Of a stretch of DNA of 64,000 nucleotides, positions 25,353 to 34,238 are shown piece after piece. Source of the DNA: Paraburkholderia hiiakae (GTDB lineage: Bacteria > Pseudomonadota > Gammaproteobacteria > Burkholderiales > Burkholderiaceae); NCBI RefSeq assembly GCF_904848665.1, contig NZ_CAJHCQ010000008.1, forward strand, positions 186,001-250,000. The letters are read 5' to 3'. How positions within the stretch are numbered: the first letter of the stretch is position 1; the number at the start of each line of letters is the position of its first letter. The position numbers and the translations under genes were made by a program. The notes under the pieces are model-generated. The model was not told the origin of the DNA. It saw only the letters and a program-made list of their open reading frames with translations, and made no database searches.

Positions 25353-26063
25353 TCAGTTACCGCCGTTGGCGTCGAACTGTGCGCTCACGCGCTTGAGGCT
25401 TTGCTGCTGGTCCGGCGTGAACGAAGTCTCGATGCGGCGTGCGCCCGTGAAGCGCTTTTCCCAATAGCCGTCGTCGAGGTCGTCAACGCGGATCGTGCTG
25501 CCGGTGGACGGCGAATGCACGAACTTGTTGTCGCCAATATAGATACCGACGTGCGAGAACGTGCGGCGCATCGTATTGAAGAACACGAGGTCGCCCGGCT
25601 TCAGGTTGCTCATGCTGACCTTCTCGCCCACGCGGCTCATTTCTTCGGCGCGACGCGGCAGCGACATGCCGAGCGTGTCCTGGAACACGTAGCGCACGAA
25701 GCCGCTGCAATCGAGGCCGGAGTCAGGCGAGTTGCCGCCCCAGCGGTAGCGCACGCCAATCATGTTGAGTGCGCCGACAACGACGTCGCCGGCTTTGCCG
25801 GCCATACCGGAAAGGAACGCCTTGGCGCCGCCTTCGGTCGGGGCCGGAGCCGCTGCCGGGGTCGCCTGGTTGGCATTCTGGAGTGCGTTCTGGATTGCGG
25901 GGATGGACTGCGGATTCGCCGTGTTGCTCGGCGAAAATGAGGCATTCTGGTTAAAGCTGCTTACTTCATCGGCGAACGCGCCGGGAGCTGCGGCCATCAG
26001 TACGCCGATGAACATCCCGGCGACGACGCGCGTGCAAGCCTGGGTCAGGTATCGGTGCTGCAT
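25353..26063 (-). CDS. Secreted NlpC/P60 family peptidoglycan hydrolase
   Basis: The 236-residue protein has an N-terminal signal peptide ending near AFA-D (residue 31), an Asn/Ala/Pro-rich linker, and an NlpC/P60 domain from about 93. The catalytic residues are Cys119 (LDCSGFVRYVF), His171 (FSHVGIYIG) and His183 (KFVHSPS). These enzymes cut the stem peptide between D-Glu and meso-DAP, so a periplasmic cell-wall role is expected. A very good promoter lies 50 bases upstream. It is monocistronic, between the yej operon and the patatin gene. Confidence 0.92.
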   Translation of the reverse strand: MQHRYLTQACTRVVAGMFIGVLMAAAPGAFADEVSSFNQNASFSPSNTANPQSIPAIQNALQNANQATPAAAPAPTEGGAKAFLSGMAGKAGDVVVGALNMIGVRYRWGGNSPDSGLDCSGFVRYVFQDTLGMSLPRRAEEMSRVGEKVSMSNLKPGDLVFFNTMRRTFSHVGIYIGDNKFVHSPSTGSTIRVDDLDDGYWEKRFTGARRIETSFTPDQQQSLKRVSAQFDANGGN

Positions 26064-26115
26064 TGGTCGGTAGAAATTGCCCGTAAATCAGGGAGTTAGT
26101 AGAAAAGTTTGGACG

Positions 26116-26144
26116 ATACTAGCCAGTAAGTATTTGTGTGTCAA
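26116..26144 (-). promoter_or_regulatory. Sigma-70 promoter of the NlpC/P60 gene
   Basis: On the minus strand TTGACA (26144-26139) and TAGTAT (26121-26116) are 17 bases apart. Transcription should begin near 26109, giving a leader of about 46 bases. Confidence 0.85.
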
Positions 26145-26223
26145 AACAAATAGAAAAATTCAATCGCGACATTCACTTCATTGGTGAATTTCACCGAAAT
26201 TCACCCTAAAGTTCCGCCAAAGC

Positions 26224-27843
26224 CTAGCGATCAAATGCGGCTTTCAACAATTTTCGGGTGTAAGGATGGGCGGGTCTATCGAAGATATTCGAGACTTCGC
26301 CGGACTCGACGATCGCCCCGTTCTGCATCACCACGACCCGGTGCGCCATTGCGCCGATCACCTCCAGGTCGTGGCTGATGAACACGTAACCCAGGTTGTA
26401 CTTGCGTTGCAAATCCGTCAACAATCTCAACACCTGTTGTTGGATCGATACGTCGAGCGCGCTGGTCGGTTCGTCGAGCACGATTACGCGCGGCTCAAGT
26501 ACCAGCGTGCGCGCGATGGCAATACGCTGGCGCTGGCCGCCCGAAAACTCGTGCGGATATCGTTGCAAAACGGTGCGATCGAGGCCCACTTCGCGCAGCA
26601 CGCCGACCACGCGCTTACGCCGCTCCTCGCTGGAAAGGTCGGGCCGATGCAGCGCGAGCCCCTCCCCCACGATGCGCTCGATGGTCTGGCGCGGAGAAAG
26701 CGAACTGAACGGATCCTGAAAGACAACCTGTAGATGCGAGCGCAACGAAAGCCTCTCGCGCCCCTGATAGCTCGCGATCGGCCGCCCCTGGAACTCGACG
26801 ACACCGGCCGCCGTTCGTTGCAACCCCAACATCGCCATCGCCAGCGTCGTCTTGCCCGACCCGGACTCGCCGACGATGCCGAGCGTTTCACCCTGGCGCA
26901 CCGCGATGTTCGCGTCGTTCACGGCGCGATAGCGCCCTTTCTGCCACCAGCCGCGAAAACCCGGCAGCCTGGTTGCGAAGTCGACCATCACGTCTTTCGC
27001 CTGCAACAGAACCGGCGCGATCGGCAGCACGGGAAGCACGTGGCGCTCGGGCCGGCTCGCGATGAGCCGCTGCGTGTACGGGTGTTGCGGTGCCTCGAAG
27101 ATTTGCTCGATGCTGCCCGATTCAACGAGTCTGCCCTTCTCCATCACGGCCACGCGCTGCGCGAAGCGGCGCACGAGGTTCAGGTCGTGCGTGATGAGCA
27201 GCACCGACATGCCGCGGCGCGCTGCCTCCTCGCGCTGCAATTCGAGTAGCAGATCGACGATCTGGCCGCGGATCGTCACGTCGAGCGCTGTGGTCGGCTC
27301 GTCGGCGAGCAAAAGGCGCGGACGGCACGCGAGCGCCATCGCGATCATCACGCGCTGGCGCTGGCCGCCCGAGAGCTGATGCGGATAGCTGGACACGCGC
27401 CGCCGCGCTTCGGCAATGCCCGTGCGCTCGAGCAAACCCACCGCCTGCTCGTAGGCCGCTTTCTTCGACACGCCGTCGTGCAGCACGATGGTTTCCGCGA
27501 TCTGCTCGCCGATCGTGTAGAGCGGATTGAGCGCCGACATCGGCTCCTGGAAGATCATTGCGACGTCGCTGCCGCGCAGGCCGCGCATCGCGCGCTCACT
27601 TTTCGCGAGCAGATCGTCGCCGTCGAGCCGGATCGTTCCGCTGATCTGCGCATCTTGCAGGAGCCGCAGAACCGCCAGTGCGGTCACGGTCTTGCCCGAA
27701 CCCGATTCGCCGACGAGCGCCACGCGCTCGCCGCGCCCGATCGCGAGCGTGACGTCGTCGACGGCGAGCGTCTCGTTAAAGCGCACGCTCAACTGTTCGA
27801 TCGAGAGGAGCGGCGCGGCGATGTCCTGAGGCACGGCGCTCAC
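26224..27843 (-). CDS. yejF: Peptide ABC importer, double ATP-binding subunit YejF
   Basis: The 539-residue protein has two complete nucleotide-binding domains in tandem. Each has a Walker A motif GESGSGKT and a signature motif (LSGGQRQR in the first, FSGGQRQR in the second), followed by Walker B (LLLADEPTTALD and VIVLDEPTSALD). It energises the YejBE permease for import of peptides. The start is a GTG at 27843 that overlaps the yejE stop (GTGA), so translation is coupled. The open frame upstream of this GTG overlaps yejE and is not coding. It is the last gene of yejABEF. Confidence 0.93.
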   Translation of the reverse strand: MSAVPQDIAAPLLSIEQLSVRFNETLAVDDVTLAIGRGERVALVGESGSGKTVTALAVLRLLQDAQISGTIRLDGDDLLAKSERAMRGLRGSDVAMIFQEPMSALNPLYTIGEQIAETIVLHDGVSKKAAYEQAVGLLERTGIAEARRRVSSYPHQLSGGQRQRVMIAMALACRPRLLLADEPTTALDVTIRGQIVDLLLELQREEAARRGMSVLLITHDLNLVRRFAQRVAVMEKGRLVESGSIEQIFEAPQHPYTQRLIASRPERHVLPVLPIAPVLLQAKDVMVDFATRLPGFRGWWQKGRYRAVNDANIAVRQGETLGIVGESGSGKTTLAMAMLGLQRTAAGVVEFQGRPIASYQGRERLSLRSHLQVVFQDPFSSLSPRQTIERIVGEGLALHRPDLSSEERRKRVVGVLREVGLDRTVLQRYPHEFSGGQRQRIAIARTLVLEPRVIVLDEPTSALDVSIQQQVLRLLTDLQRKYNLGYVFISHDLEVIGAMAHRVVVMQNGAIVESGEVSNIFDRPAHPYTRKLLKAAFDR

Positions 27844-28946
27844 TGGTTGCCTCCGGCCTTCATGGCGTCGGAAATGCGCGTGTCGAGCGCGTTGCGCAGC
27901 GCGTCGCCGATGAACGTCAGGAGCAGCAACGTCGCGACGAGCACACCGAAGGTCGAGAGCGCGATCCACCACGCGTCGAGATTGCGCTTGCCCTGCGCGA
28001 GCAATTCGCCCAGGCTCGGCGTGGGCGCGGGGACGCCCAGGCCCAGAAAGTCGAGGCTCGTGAGCGCGAGAATCGCGCCGCTCATGCGAAACGGCAGGAA
28101 CGTGATGACGGGCGTGAGGCTATTGGGCAGCACGTGATGCCAGATGATCTGCCAGTTCGAGAGGCCCATCGCGCGCGCGGCGAGCACATAGTCCTGGTTG
28201 CGGTTGCGCAGGAATTCGGCGCGCACGTAATCCGACAGACCGATCCAGCCGAACAGCGAAAGCAGCACGATTAGCAGGACGAAGCCGGGCTCGAAGATCG
28301 CCGCGAAAATGATGAGCAGATAAAGCTCCGGCAGCGAACTCCAGATCTCGATGAGACGCTGCCCGATGATATCCACCTTGCCGCCGAAGTACCCCTGCAC
28401 CGCGCCTGCCAGCACGCCGAGCAGCGTACCGATGAAGGTCAGCACCAGCGCGAACTCCACCGACACGCGAAACCCGTACAGCAATCGCGCAAACAGGTCG
28501 CGGCCGCTTTCGTCGGTGCCGAGCCAGTTCTGGCGCGACGGCGGCGCGGGGTTCGGCACTTTCGCGAAGTAGTTGAGCGTGTCGTAGTAATACGGGTTCG
28601 GTGGATAGATCGCGAAGTTGCCGGGCGCGTCGAATCGGTGGCGAATATACGGATCGAGATAGTCGGCAGGCGTGGGGAAATCGCCACCGAACGCAGTCTC
28701 GGGATAGTCCTTGAATAGCGGGAAATACAAGTGCCCTTCATAGCGCACGACGATCGGCTTGTCGTTGCACCAGAGCGGGCCGGCAAGACTCGCCGCGAAC
28801 GCGACGAGAAACACGATCAGGCTCCAGTAGCCAAGGCGCTGCTGCTTGAAGCGCAGCCACACGCGGCGTGCGGGCGTGGGCGATTTGAAGGCGCGCACGC
28901 TCTCGGTGCGAAGTTCGGGCTCGGCGCCAGCGCGGACTCGGTTCAA
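27840..28946 (-). CDS. yejE: Peptide ABC importer, permease YejE
   Basis: This 368-residue inner-membrane permease has one transmembrane helix near the N-terminus, a periplasmic segment (about 60-140) with YPPNPYYYDTLNYF and NWLGTDESGRD, and then the BPD-transport core. The EAA-type loop is seen in VLAARAMGLSNWQIIWHHVL. The start is a TTG one base after the yejB stop with GGAG upstream. It pairs with YejB. The NWLGTDESGRD segment is the family mark of OppC/DppC-type subunits. Confidence 0.92.
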   Translation of the reverse strand: MNRVRAGAEPELRTESVRAFKSPTPARRVWLRFKQQRLGYWSLIVFLVAFAASLAGPLWCNDKPIVVRYEGHLYFPLFKDYPETAFGGDFPTPADYLDPYIRHRFDAPGNFAIYPPNPYYYDTLNYFAKVPNPAPPSRQNWLGTDESGRDLFARLLYGFRVSVEFALVLTFIGTLLGVLAGAVQGYFGGKVDIIGQRLIEIWSSLPELYLLIIFAAIFEPGFVLLIVLLSLFGWIGLSDYVRAEFLRNRNQDYVLAARAMGLSNWQIIWHHVLPNSLTPVITFLPFRMSGAILALTSLDFLGLGVPAPTPSLGELLAQGKRNLDAWWIALSTFGVLVATLLLLTFIGDALRNALDTRISDAMKAGGNQ

Positions 28947-28947
28947 C

Positions 28948-29985
28948 TCAGCGCTCCAGTTGTTCGAATTGGATGCGGGGATCGACCCACACGTAGCACA
29001 GATCGGAAATCAGTTTGGTTAGCAGTCCGATCAACGTGAAGAGGTACAGCGTACCGAGCACGACCGGATAGTCACGCCGCACGACGGATTCGTATGAAAG
29101 CAGCCCGAGTCCGTCGAGCGAGAAAAGCGTTTCGATCAGCAGACTGCCGGTGAAGAACGCGCCGATGAATGCCGCCGGGAACCCCACGACGAGCGGCAGC
29201 AACGCGTTGCGAAACACGTGCTTCCAGAGCACGGTGCGTTCCGAGAGGCCCTTGGCGCGCGCTGTCAACACGTATTGGCGGCGGATCTCTTCAAGAAAGG
29301 CGTTCTTGGTCAGCATGGTCGTGACGGCAAAGCTGCCCACCACCGAGGCCGTCACGGGCAGCGTGATGTGCCAGAGATAGTCGAGAATCTTGCCGCCGAG
29401 CGAGAGCGTGTCCCAGTTATCGGAGGTGAGATTGCGCAGCGGGAAGAGCTGCAGGAACGAGCCGCCGCCAAACAGCACGAGCAGCAGCACGCCCAGCACG
29501 AAGCCCGGAATCGCGTAACCGACGAGCACGACGAGGCTCGTCACGAGATCGAAGCGCGAGCCGTTGCGCACCGCCTTCGCGATGCCCAACGGCACCGATA
29601 TCAGATAAGTGAGAAAGAACGTCCAGAGGCCAATGCTGATCGAAACCGGCAGCTTGGAAACGATGAGCGACCAGACGCTCTGGTGATGGAAATAGCTCTG
29701 CCCGAGATCGAAGCGCGCGAAGCGACCGAGCATCAGGAAATAGCGCTGCAGCGGCGGCTTGTCGAAGCCGTAGAGCTGCTTGAGCTGCGCGATCTGCTGC
29801 GCGTCCACGCCCGAATGCGCACGCATGCCAAACGGCATGCCCTGCTCCGCACCGCGCCGCAACTCGCGCACCGCCTGCTCGACGGGGCCGCCCGGCACGA
29901 ACTGGATCACGCCGAAGGTCAGCGTGAGTACGCCGAACAACGTCGGGATCATCAGCAGCAGGCGTTTGACGATGTAGCTCCACAT
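28948..29985 (-). CDS. yejB: Peptide ABC importer, permease YejB
   Basis: The 345-residue protein is the DppB/OppB-type permease of the importer. The N-terminus MWSYIVKRLLLMIPTLFGVL is characteristic. Six hydrophobic segments follow, and the EAA-like loop is YVLTARAKGLSERTVLWKHV. It sits between yejA (27 bases upstream) and yejE (one base downstream), so all four genes form one operon. YejABEF is known to import microcin C and other peptides in enterobacteria; here the substrate is inferred. Confidence 0.93.
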   Translation of the reverse strand: MWSYIVKRLLLMIPTLFGVLTLTFGVIQFVPGGPVEQAVRELRRGAEQGMPFGMRAHSGVDAQQIAQLKQLYGFDKPPLQRYFLMLGRFARFDLGQSYFHHQSVWSLIVSKLPVSISIGLWTFFLTYLISVPLGIAKAVRNGSRFDLVTSLVVLVGYAIPGFVLGVLLLVLFGGGSFLQLFPLRNLTSDNWDTLSLGGKILDYLWHITLPVTASVVGSFAVTTMLTKNAFLEEIRRQYVLTARAKGLSERTVLWKHVFRNALLPLVVGFPAAFIGAFFTGSLLIETLFSLDGLGLLSYESVVRRDYPVVLGTLYLFTLIGLLTKLISDLCYVWVDPRIQFEQLER

Positions 29986-30012
29986 GATTCGTTGCTTCCG
30001 TCGTGTCCGTTG

Positions 30013-31947
30013 TTAATGACCGGCCGCTTGCGGCCCGGGCTGGGGCCGGGGTTGTGACTTCAGCCACCACGTCGAGATGATCCAGTCGTTCGCGCCATAG
30101 TACAGCGGCAATTTCGCCGGATACGCCAGCGTGTTCTTGAACGCCACACGGTGCGTCGCGCTGTACCACTGCGGCACCACATAGTAGCCGTGCATCAGCA
30201 ACCGGTCGAGCGCATGCGTGGCGTCGAGCAATTGCTGAAGCGTTTGCGCCTGCGTGAGCGCCTTGAGGATCGCATCGACGGCGGGGGACTTCAGACCCAG
30301 CAGATTGCCCGAGCCCGGCTCGTCGGCGGCCTTGCTGCCGAAACGGTCGATCTGTTCCGCGCCGGGCACCTGGACGTCGGGAAACTTGATGGTCGTCATG
30401 TCGAAGTCGAAGGCGTCGAGCCGCTTCTGGTAGAGCGCGAAATCGACCGAGCGATAGTTCACCTGGATGCCAAGCCGCCTGAGCGCCTGCGTGTACTGCG
30501 CCATGATCGGCGCCCACTGCGCCGAAGCGCTCGTATCGTCGAGCACTTCGAACGTAAACGGCTCGCCCTTCGCGTTGCGCAGCGCGCCGTCGCGGTAGGT
30601 CCAGCCGGCGTCGGCCAGAAGCGCGCGCGCCTTGAGCAGATTCGCGCGCAGCGACCCCGGCGGCGGCGTAACGGGCTGCGAAGGCGGCGGCCCGAACACG
30701 GCGGGATCGAGCGACTTGCGCCACGGCTCGAGCAATGCAAGCTCGCCTGGCGACGGCAAGCCCTTGGCCTGCAGCTGCGTATTCGCGAACCAGCTGTCGA
30801 TGCGACGGTACTGGCTATAGAACAGCATGCGGTTGAGCCACTGGAAGTCGAGCGCGAGGTCGAGCGCGCGGCGCACGCGCACATCCTGGAACACGGGCTT
30901 GCGCAGATTCATGACGAAGCCCTGCATGCCGGTGCCATTGTGCTGCGGGAATTCGCGCTTGATGAGCTCGCCGCTGTCGAAGCGCTTGCCGACATCGCGC
31001 CGCACCCAATTGCGGGCCACGTATTCGACGAGCGCGTCGTACTCGCCCGCCTTGAAGGCCTCGAGGCGTGCCACGTCATCGGAATAGAGCTTGTAGGTAA
31101 TGCGCTCGAAGTTGTTGGTGCCCACGCGCACCGGCAGGTCCCGGCCCCAGTAGCTGGGGTCGAGTTTGTAGGTGATCGTGCGGCCGTTCGAGTAGCGGTC
31201 GATCACATACGGGCCGCTGCCGATCGGCTGCTCGAACGCGAGTTGATCGAAGGCGATGCGGCCACCGTCCGGGCGCAAACCCCACTTGTGCGAGAACACA
31301 GGCATGCCGCCCGCAATGAGCGGCAGTTCGCGGTTGTTGCTGCGGAACTCGAAGCGAATCGTCGCGGGATCGACCACCACCGCGCGCGTGATCTCGCTGA
31401 AATACGCCTGCATGGACGGCGCGGCCTGGCGGCTCTTCAAGGTATCGAGCGAAAACTTCACGTCTTCAGCCGTCACCGGGTCGCCATTCGAAAAACGCGC
31501 CTTCGGATTGAGGTGAAATGTCACCGAAAGCGCGTCGGGCGCGATGCGGATATCGTCTGCGAGTAGACCGTAGGCGGACGCCACTTCGTCGAGGCTCCCC
31601 GTCGTGAGGCTCTCGAACAGCATGCCGAGGCCCGGCGCCGGATTGCCGCGCAGCGTGAACGGGTTGAACTTGTCGAAGCTCGTGAGGCGGTCGGGATTGG
31701 CGAGGACGAGCGTGCCGCCCTTGGGCGCATCCGGATTCACGTAGTCGAAGTGCGCGAATCCTTGCGGATATCTGGGCTCGCCATACTGCGCGATGGCGTA
31801 GACAGCATGCGCGGACGGCATGGCCATCAGCCCGAATGCGAGCGCCAGACACATGGCCACCAGCCTCTTCGCAGGCGCGAGGCGTGCCCCAGGAACGGTT
31901 GCCCCAAGCGCGCCGTGCGCCGTCCTGCCTCGCGTTCCTGTCGTCAT
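30013..31947 (-). CDS. yejA: Peptide ABC importer, periplasmic binding protein YejA
   Basis: This 644-residue SBP family 5 protein binds the peptide in the periplasm. The N-terminus is long and ends in a signal peptide (LVAMCLALAFGLMAMPSAHA, about residues 29-48). The mature part begins VYAIAQYGEPRYPQGF and has typical cluster C motifs such as LVLANPDRLTSFDKFNPFTL. A C-terminal QPRPQPGPQ stretch is probably disordered. It is the first gene of yejABEF and divergent from fabI. The first 28 residues are basic and may include an over-long start. Confidence 0.9.
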   Translation of the reverse strand: MTTGTRGRTAHGALGATVPGARLAPAKRLVAMCLALAFGLMAMPSAHAVYAIAQYGEPRYPQGFAHFDYVNPDAPKGGTLVLANPDRLTSFDKFNPFTLRGNPAPGLGMLFESLTTGSLDEVASAYGLLADDIRIAPDALSVTFHLNPKARFSNGDPVTAEDVKFSLDTLKSRQAAPSMQAYFSEITRAVVVDPATIRFEFRSNNRELPLIAGGMPVFSHKWGLRPDGGRIAFDQLAFEQPIGSGPYVIDRYSNGRTITYKLDPSYWGRDLPVRVGTNNFERITYKLYSDDVARLEAFKAGEYDALVEYVARNWVRRDVGKRFDSGELIKREFPQHNGTGMQGFVMNLRKPVFQDVRVRRALDLALDFQWLNRMLFYSQYRRIDSWFANTQLQAKGLPSPGELALLEPWRKSLDPAVFGPPPSQPVTPPPGSLRANLLKARALLADAGWTYRDGALRNAKGEPFTFEVLDDTSASAQWAPIMAQYTQALRRLGIQVNYRSVDFALYQKRLDAFDFDMTTIKFPDVQVPGAEQIDRFGSKAADEPGSGNLLGLKSPAVDAILKALTQAQTLQQLLDATHALDRLLMHGYYVVPQWYSATHRVAFKNTLAYPAKLPLYYGANDWIISTWWLKSQPRPQPGPQAAGH

Positions 31948-32056
31948 AGATCGGTAATTGTCCGGGCTGCCTTGTCAGTTGTGAGAGAATTCTACCCAAA
32001 CCACGCGGCGCCCCCCCTACAGGCGCCGGGCGCAATGACCTGATTTAGGAGAATTC

Positions 32057-32845
32057 ATGGGCTTCCTCGCTGGCAAACGTATTCTGTTGACCGGCCTGCT
32101 GTCGAACCGTTCGATCGCGTACGGCATCGCGCAGGCATGCAAGCGCGAAGGCGCGGAACTGGCGTTCACGTACGTTGGCGACCGCTTCAAGGACCGCATC
32201 ACCGAGTTCGCACGAGAATTCGGCAGCGACCTCGTGTTCCCCTGCGATGTGGCCGACGACGCGCAAATCGAAGCGCTCTTCACCGACCTCAAGCAGCACT
32301 GGGACACGCTCGACGGCCTCGTCCACTCGATCGGCTTCGCGCCGCGCGAAGCGATCGCGGGCGACTTTCTCGATGGCATGACCCGCGAGAACTTCCGCAT
32401 CGCACACGATATTTCGGCGTACAGCTTCCCGGCGCTCGCCAAGGCCGCCAAGCCGATGCTCGCCCAGAACGCTTCGCTGCTGACGCTGACCTATCTCGGC
32501 GCCGAACGCGCCATCCCGAACTACAACACCATGGGTGTCGCGAAGGCCGCACTCGAAGCGAGCGTGCGTTATCTCGCGGTGGCGCTCGGCGCGCAAGGCG
32601 TGCGCGTGAACGGCATCTCCGCTGGCCCGATCAAGACGCTTGCGGCAAGCGGTATCAAGGGCTTTGGCAAGATTCTCGACTTCGTCGCGCAAAACGCCCC
32701 GCTGCAACGTAACGTGACCATCGAACAGGTCGGCAATTCTGCCGCGTTCCTGCTCTCCGATCTGGCCGCCGGCGTGACCGCCGAGATCATGCACGTCGAC
32801 TCGGGCTTCAACGCCGTGGTTGGCGGAATGGCCGGACTCGAGTAA
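32057..32845 (+). CDS. fabI: Enoyl-[acyl-carrier-protein] reductase (NADH)
   Basis: FabI performs the last step of each fatty-acid elongation cycle. The 262 residues align with the numbering of the E. coli enzyme: Tyr146, Tyr156 and Lys163 are all present, and the N-terminal cofactor segment is GKRILLTGLLSNRSIAYGIA. The Tyr-x6-Lys pattern marks the triclosan-type class. ATG at 32057 has GGAG upstream. It is divergent from yejA and ended by a strong terminator. Confidence 0.97.
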   Translation: MGFLAGKRILLTGLLSNRSIAYGIAQACKREGAELAFTYVGDRFKDRITEFAREFGSDLVFPCDVADDAQIEALFTDLKQHWDTLDGLVHSIGFAPREAIAGDFLDGMTRENFRIAHDISAYSFPALAKAAKPMLAQNASLLTLTYLGAERAIPNYNTMGVAKAALEASVRYLAVALGAQGVRVNGISAGPIKTLAASGIKGFGKILDFVAQNAPLQRNVTIEQVGNSAAFLLSDLAAGVTAEIMHVDSGFNAVVGGMAGLE

Positions 32846-32897
32846 GCCTGCCTTCGCCGTTGTACGCGCCTCGTTGCGCGTGCAACGGCAGACAAGC

Positions 32898-32922
32898 AAA
32901 AGCCGCCCAGTGGGCGGCTTTT
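32898..32922. terminator. Bidirectional terminator after fabI
   Basis: AAAAGCCGCCC (32898-32908) pairs with GGGCGGCTTTT (32912-32922) around AGT. It can serve fabI on the plus strand and the small Pro/Gly-rich gene on the minus strand. Confidence 0.92.
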
Positions 32923-32981
32923 CTTTTGGCGCGACGCCTAGCGTGTGTCACGCGCGTCACGCCTGCAACCAGCCTCGCGGC

Positions 32982-33326
32982 TTAGTGCCAGTGTCCCGGA
33001 GGAGGACCGCCGTGGTCCCAATGCCCACGGCCCGGACCACCATAGCCACCATGATGGCGATACCAGTCGTCACGCGCCCAGTAGCGGCGGCCGTCCCAGT
33101 AACGATCGCCGTGCCAGCCGATCACGATGGCCGGCGGCACCGCATAGACGGGAGCCGGCTGATAGACGACCGGCGGCGGCGGCGGCGCGTAGACCGGTTG
33201 CGGAGCGACATAAACCGGGGCCGGAATACCGATGTTGACACCAACGCTCACGCCAGCCATAGCAGCGCTCGATGCGCCGATAGCTACGCCCCCGAGCAGC
33301 ACTGCAACAACACGTGGGAACTTCAT
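32982..33326 (-). CDS. Small secreted Pro/Gly-rich protein of unknown function
   Basis: This 114-residue protein has a clear signal peptide (MKFPRVVAVLLGGVAIGASS, cut near AMA-G). The mature part is first rich in Val, Pro and Tyr (PVYAPPPPPVVYQPAPVYAV), then in Trp, Tyr, Arg, His and Gly (WHGDRYWDGRRYWARDDWYR). Such YXX-repeat envelope proteins are common in Burkholderia, but no function is known to me. The start at 33326 is chosen because of AAAGGTGAG upstream; an earlier in-frame ATG at 33374 would place the signal peptide internally. Confidence 0.75.
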   Translation of the reverse strand: MKFPRVVAVLLGGVAIGASSAAMAGVSVGVNIGIPAPVYVAPQPVYAPPPPPVVYQPAPVYAVPPAIVIGWHGDRYWDGRRYWARDDWYRHHGGYGGPGRGHWDHGGPPPGHWH

Positions 33327-33889
33327 GGACTCACCTTTCGGGTTTGATGTTTTGTTGAAACCAATATAACGCACGGCCTTGGCCGGCGTATTTCAAACTT
33401 GTAATAACTGATGCACAAACCTGGCCTGCGTTCGATGTCGTTACGTCTCGTTACACCCGCGCCAAGTCTTGCGGCGCGCAACGCAAACCGAATGCGCGGA
33501 CGAGGCGCGTGCATCTAGCGACCCGCTTTTGCCGTGAGCATGAGCGACGCGGCGAACTATGGCGCAGCGGAGGATATCACCGCTGGCGCTAAAGCGTGCG
33601 GGCGTCAGCAGGACCTTGGGGCCATGGGTCCGGCATCTACACGACAAACTTCATTTCATTCGCATTACGAACTACTTTCCGCTCGTCCCACTCTCTCACG
33701 AAGCGTTGCGCAAGTAGTCGGTGTGGAACCCCATATCGCAGATCGGCTCAACAATAGTCTCTCAGCGCGTATCCATCGCATTCCTGATCAAATAGACCGG
33801 AAAATCACACATCAACAATGGCGCAGTCAGGACGGCGGAAAGAGGCAACAAACGCGCCGTTCGGCCACCGGCTTTTCACGTGCCTGGAG
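33327..33889. other. Unexplained intergenic region next to tRNA-Ser
   Basis: About 560 bases hold no gene I can support. The base composition looks less GC-rich than in the surrounding genes. Short open frames exist but show no family resemblance. No direct repeat of the tRNA-Ser 3' end was noticed, so there is no evidence for an integrated element. Confidence 0.4.
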
Positions 33890-33930
33890 CCAAAAAACAA
33901 AAACCCCGCAAGCCGAGACTTGCGGGGTTT
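33890..33930 (-). terminator. Intrinsic terminator of tRNA-Ser
   Basis: A 12-base arm at 33919-33930 pairs with 33901-33912, with a six-base loop. On the minus strand it is followed by a T-rich tail (TTTTTGTTTTTTG). It lies 12 bases beyond the CCA end of the tRNA. Confidence 0.92.
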
Positions 33931-33942
33931 CGCCGCCATTAC

Positions 33943-34036
33943 TGGCGGAGACGGAGGGATTCGAACCCTCGATCCAGGTTTTGGCCCAGATGCTCCCTTA
34001 GCAGGGGAGTGCCTTCGACCTCTCGGCCACGTCTCC
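33943..34036 (-). tRNA. tRNA-Ser (GCT)
   Basis: This 94-base tRNA has a long variable arm and an encoded CCA. The acceptor stem GGAGACG pairs with CGTCTCC. The anticodon stem CTCCC/GGGAG holds the loop CTGCTAA, giving anticodon GCT. It has its own promoter and terminator. Confidence 0.97.
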
Positions 34037-34080
34037 CGAAAACTTCGTTCGCGCCAGGGAGGCAGCGCAACGAAGCCAAG

Positions 34081-34109
34081 ATAATAGCGGGTTAGCGCCT
34101 TCCGGTCAA
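34081..34109 (-). promoter_or_regulatory. Sigma-70 promoter of tRNA-Ser
   Basis: On the minus strand TTGACC (34109-34104) and TATTAT (34086-34081) are exactly 17 bases apart. A start near 34073 gives a leader of about 37 bases. Confidence 0.85.
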
Positions 34110-34145
34110 TTCATACGACGCTTTTTTGCGAAGTTTTTTCTGCAA

Positions 34146-34167
34146 GCGCACAACGAACGTCGTGCGC
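34146..34167 (-). repeat. Stem-loop downstream of lysC
   Basis: Two ten-base arms (34146-34155 and 34158-34167) pair with one G.U wobble on the minus strand. No T-run follows, so it is at best a weak terminator or a 3'-end stabiliser for lysC mRNA. Confidence 0.4.
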
Positions 34168-34238
34168 GGCATCTCGAATCAGAATCAATCGGAAAAACCG
34201 CGTCACATCCGCGTCATACAATGCAAACGCAGCGCGAT

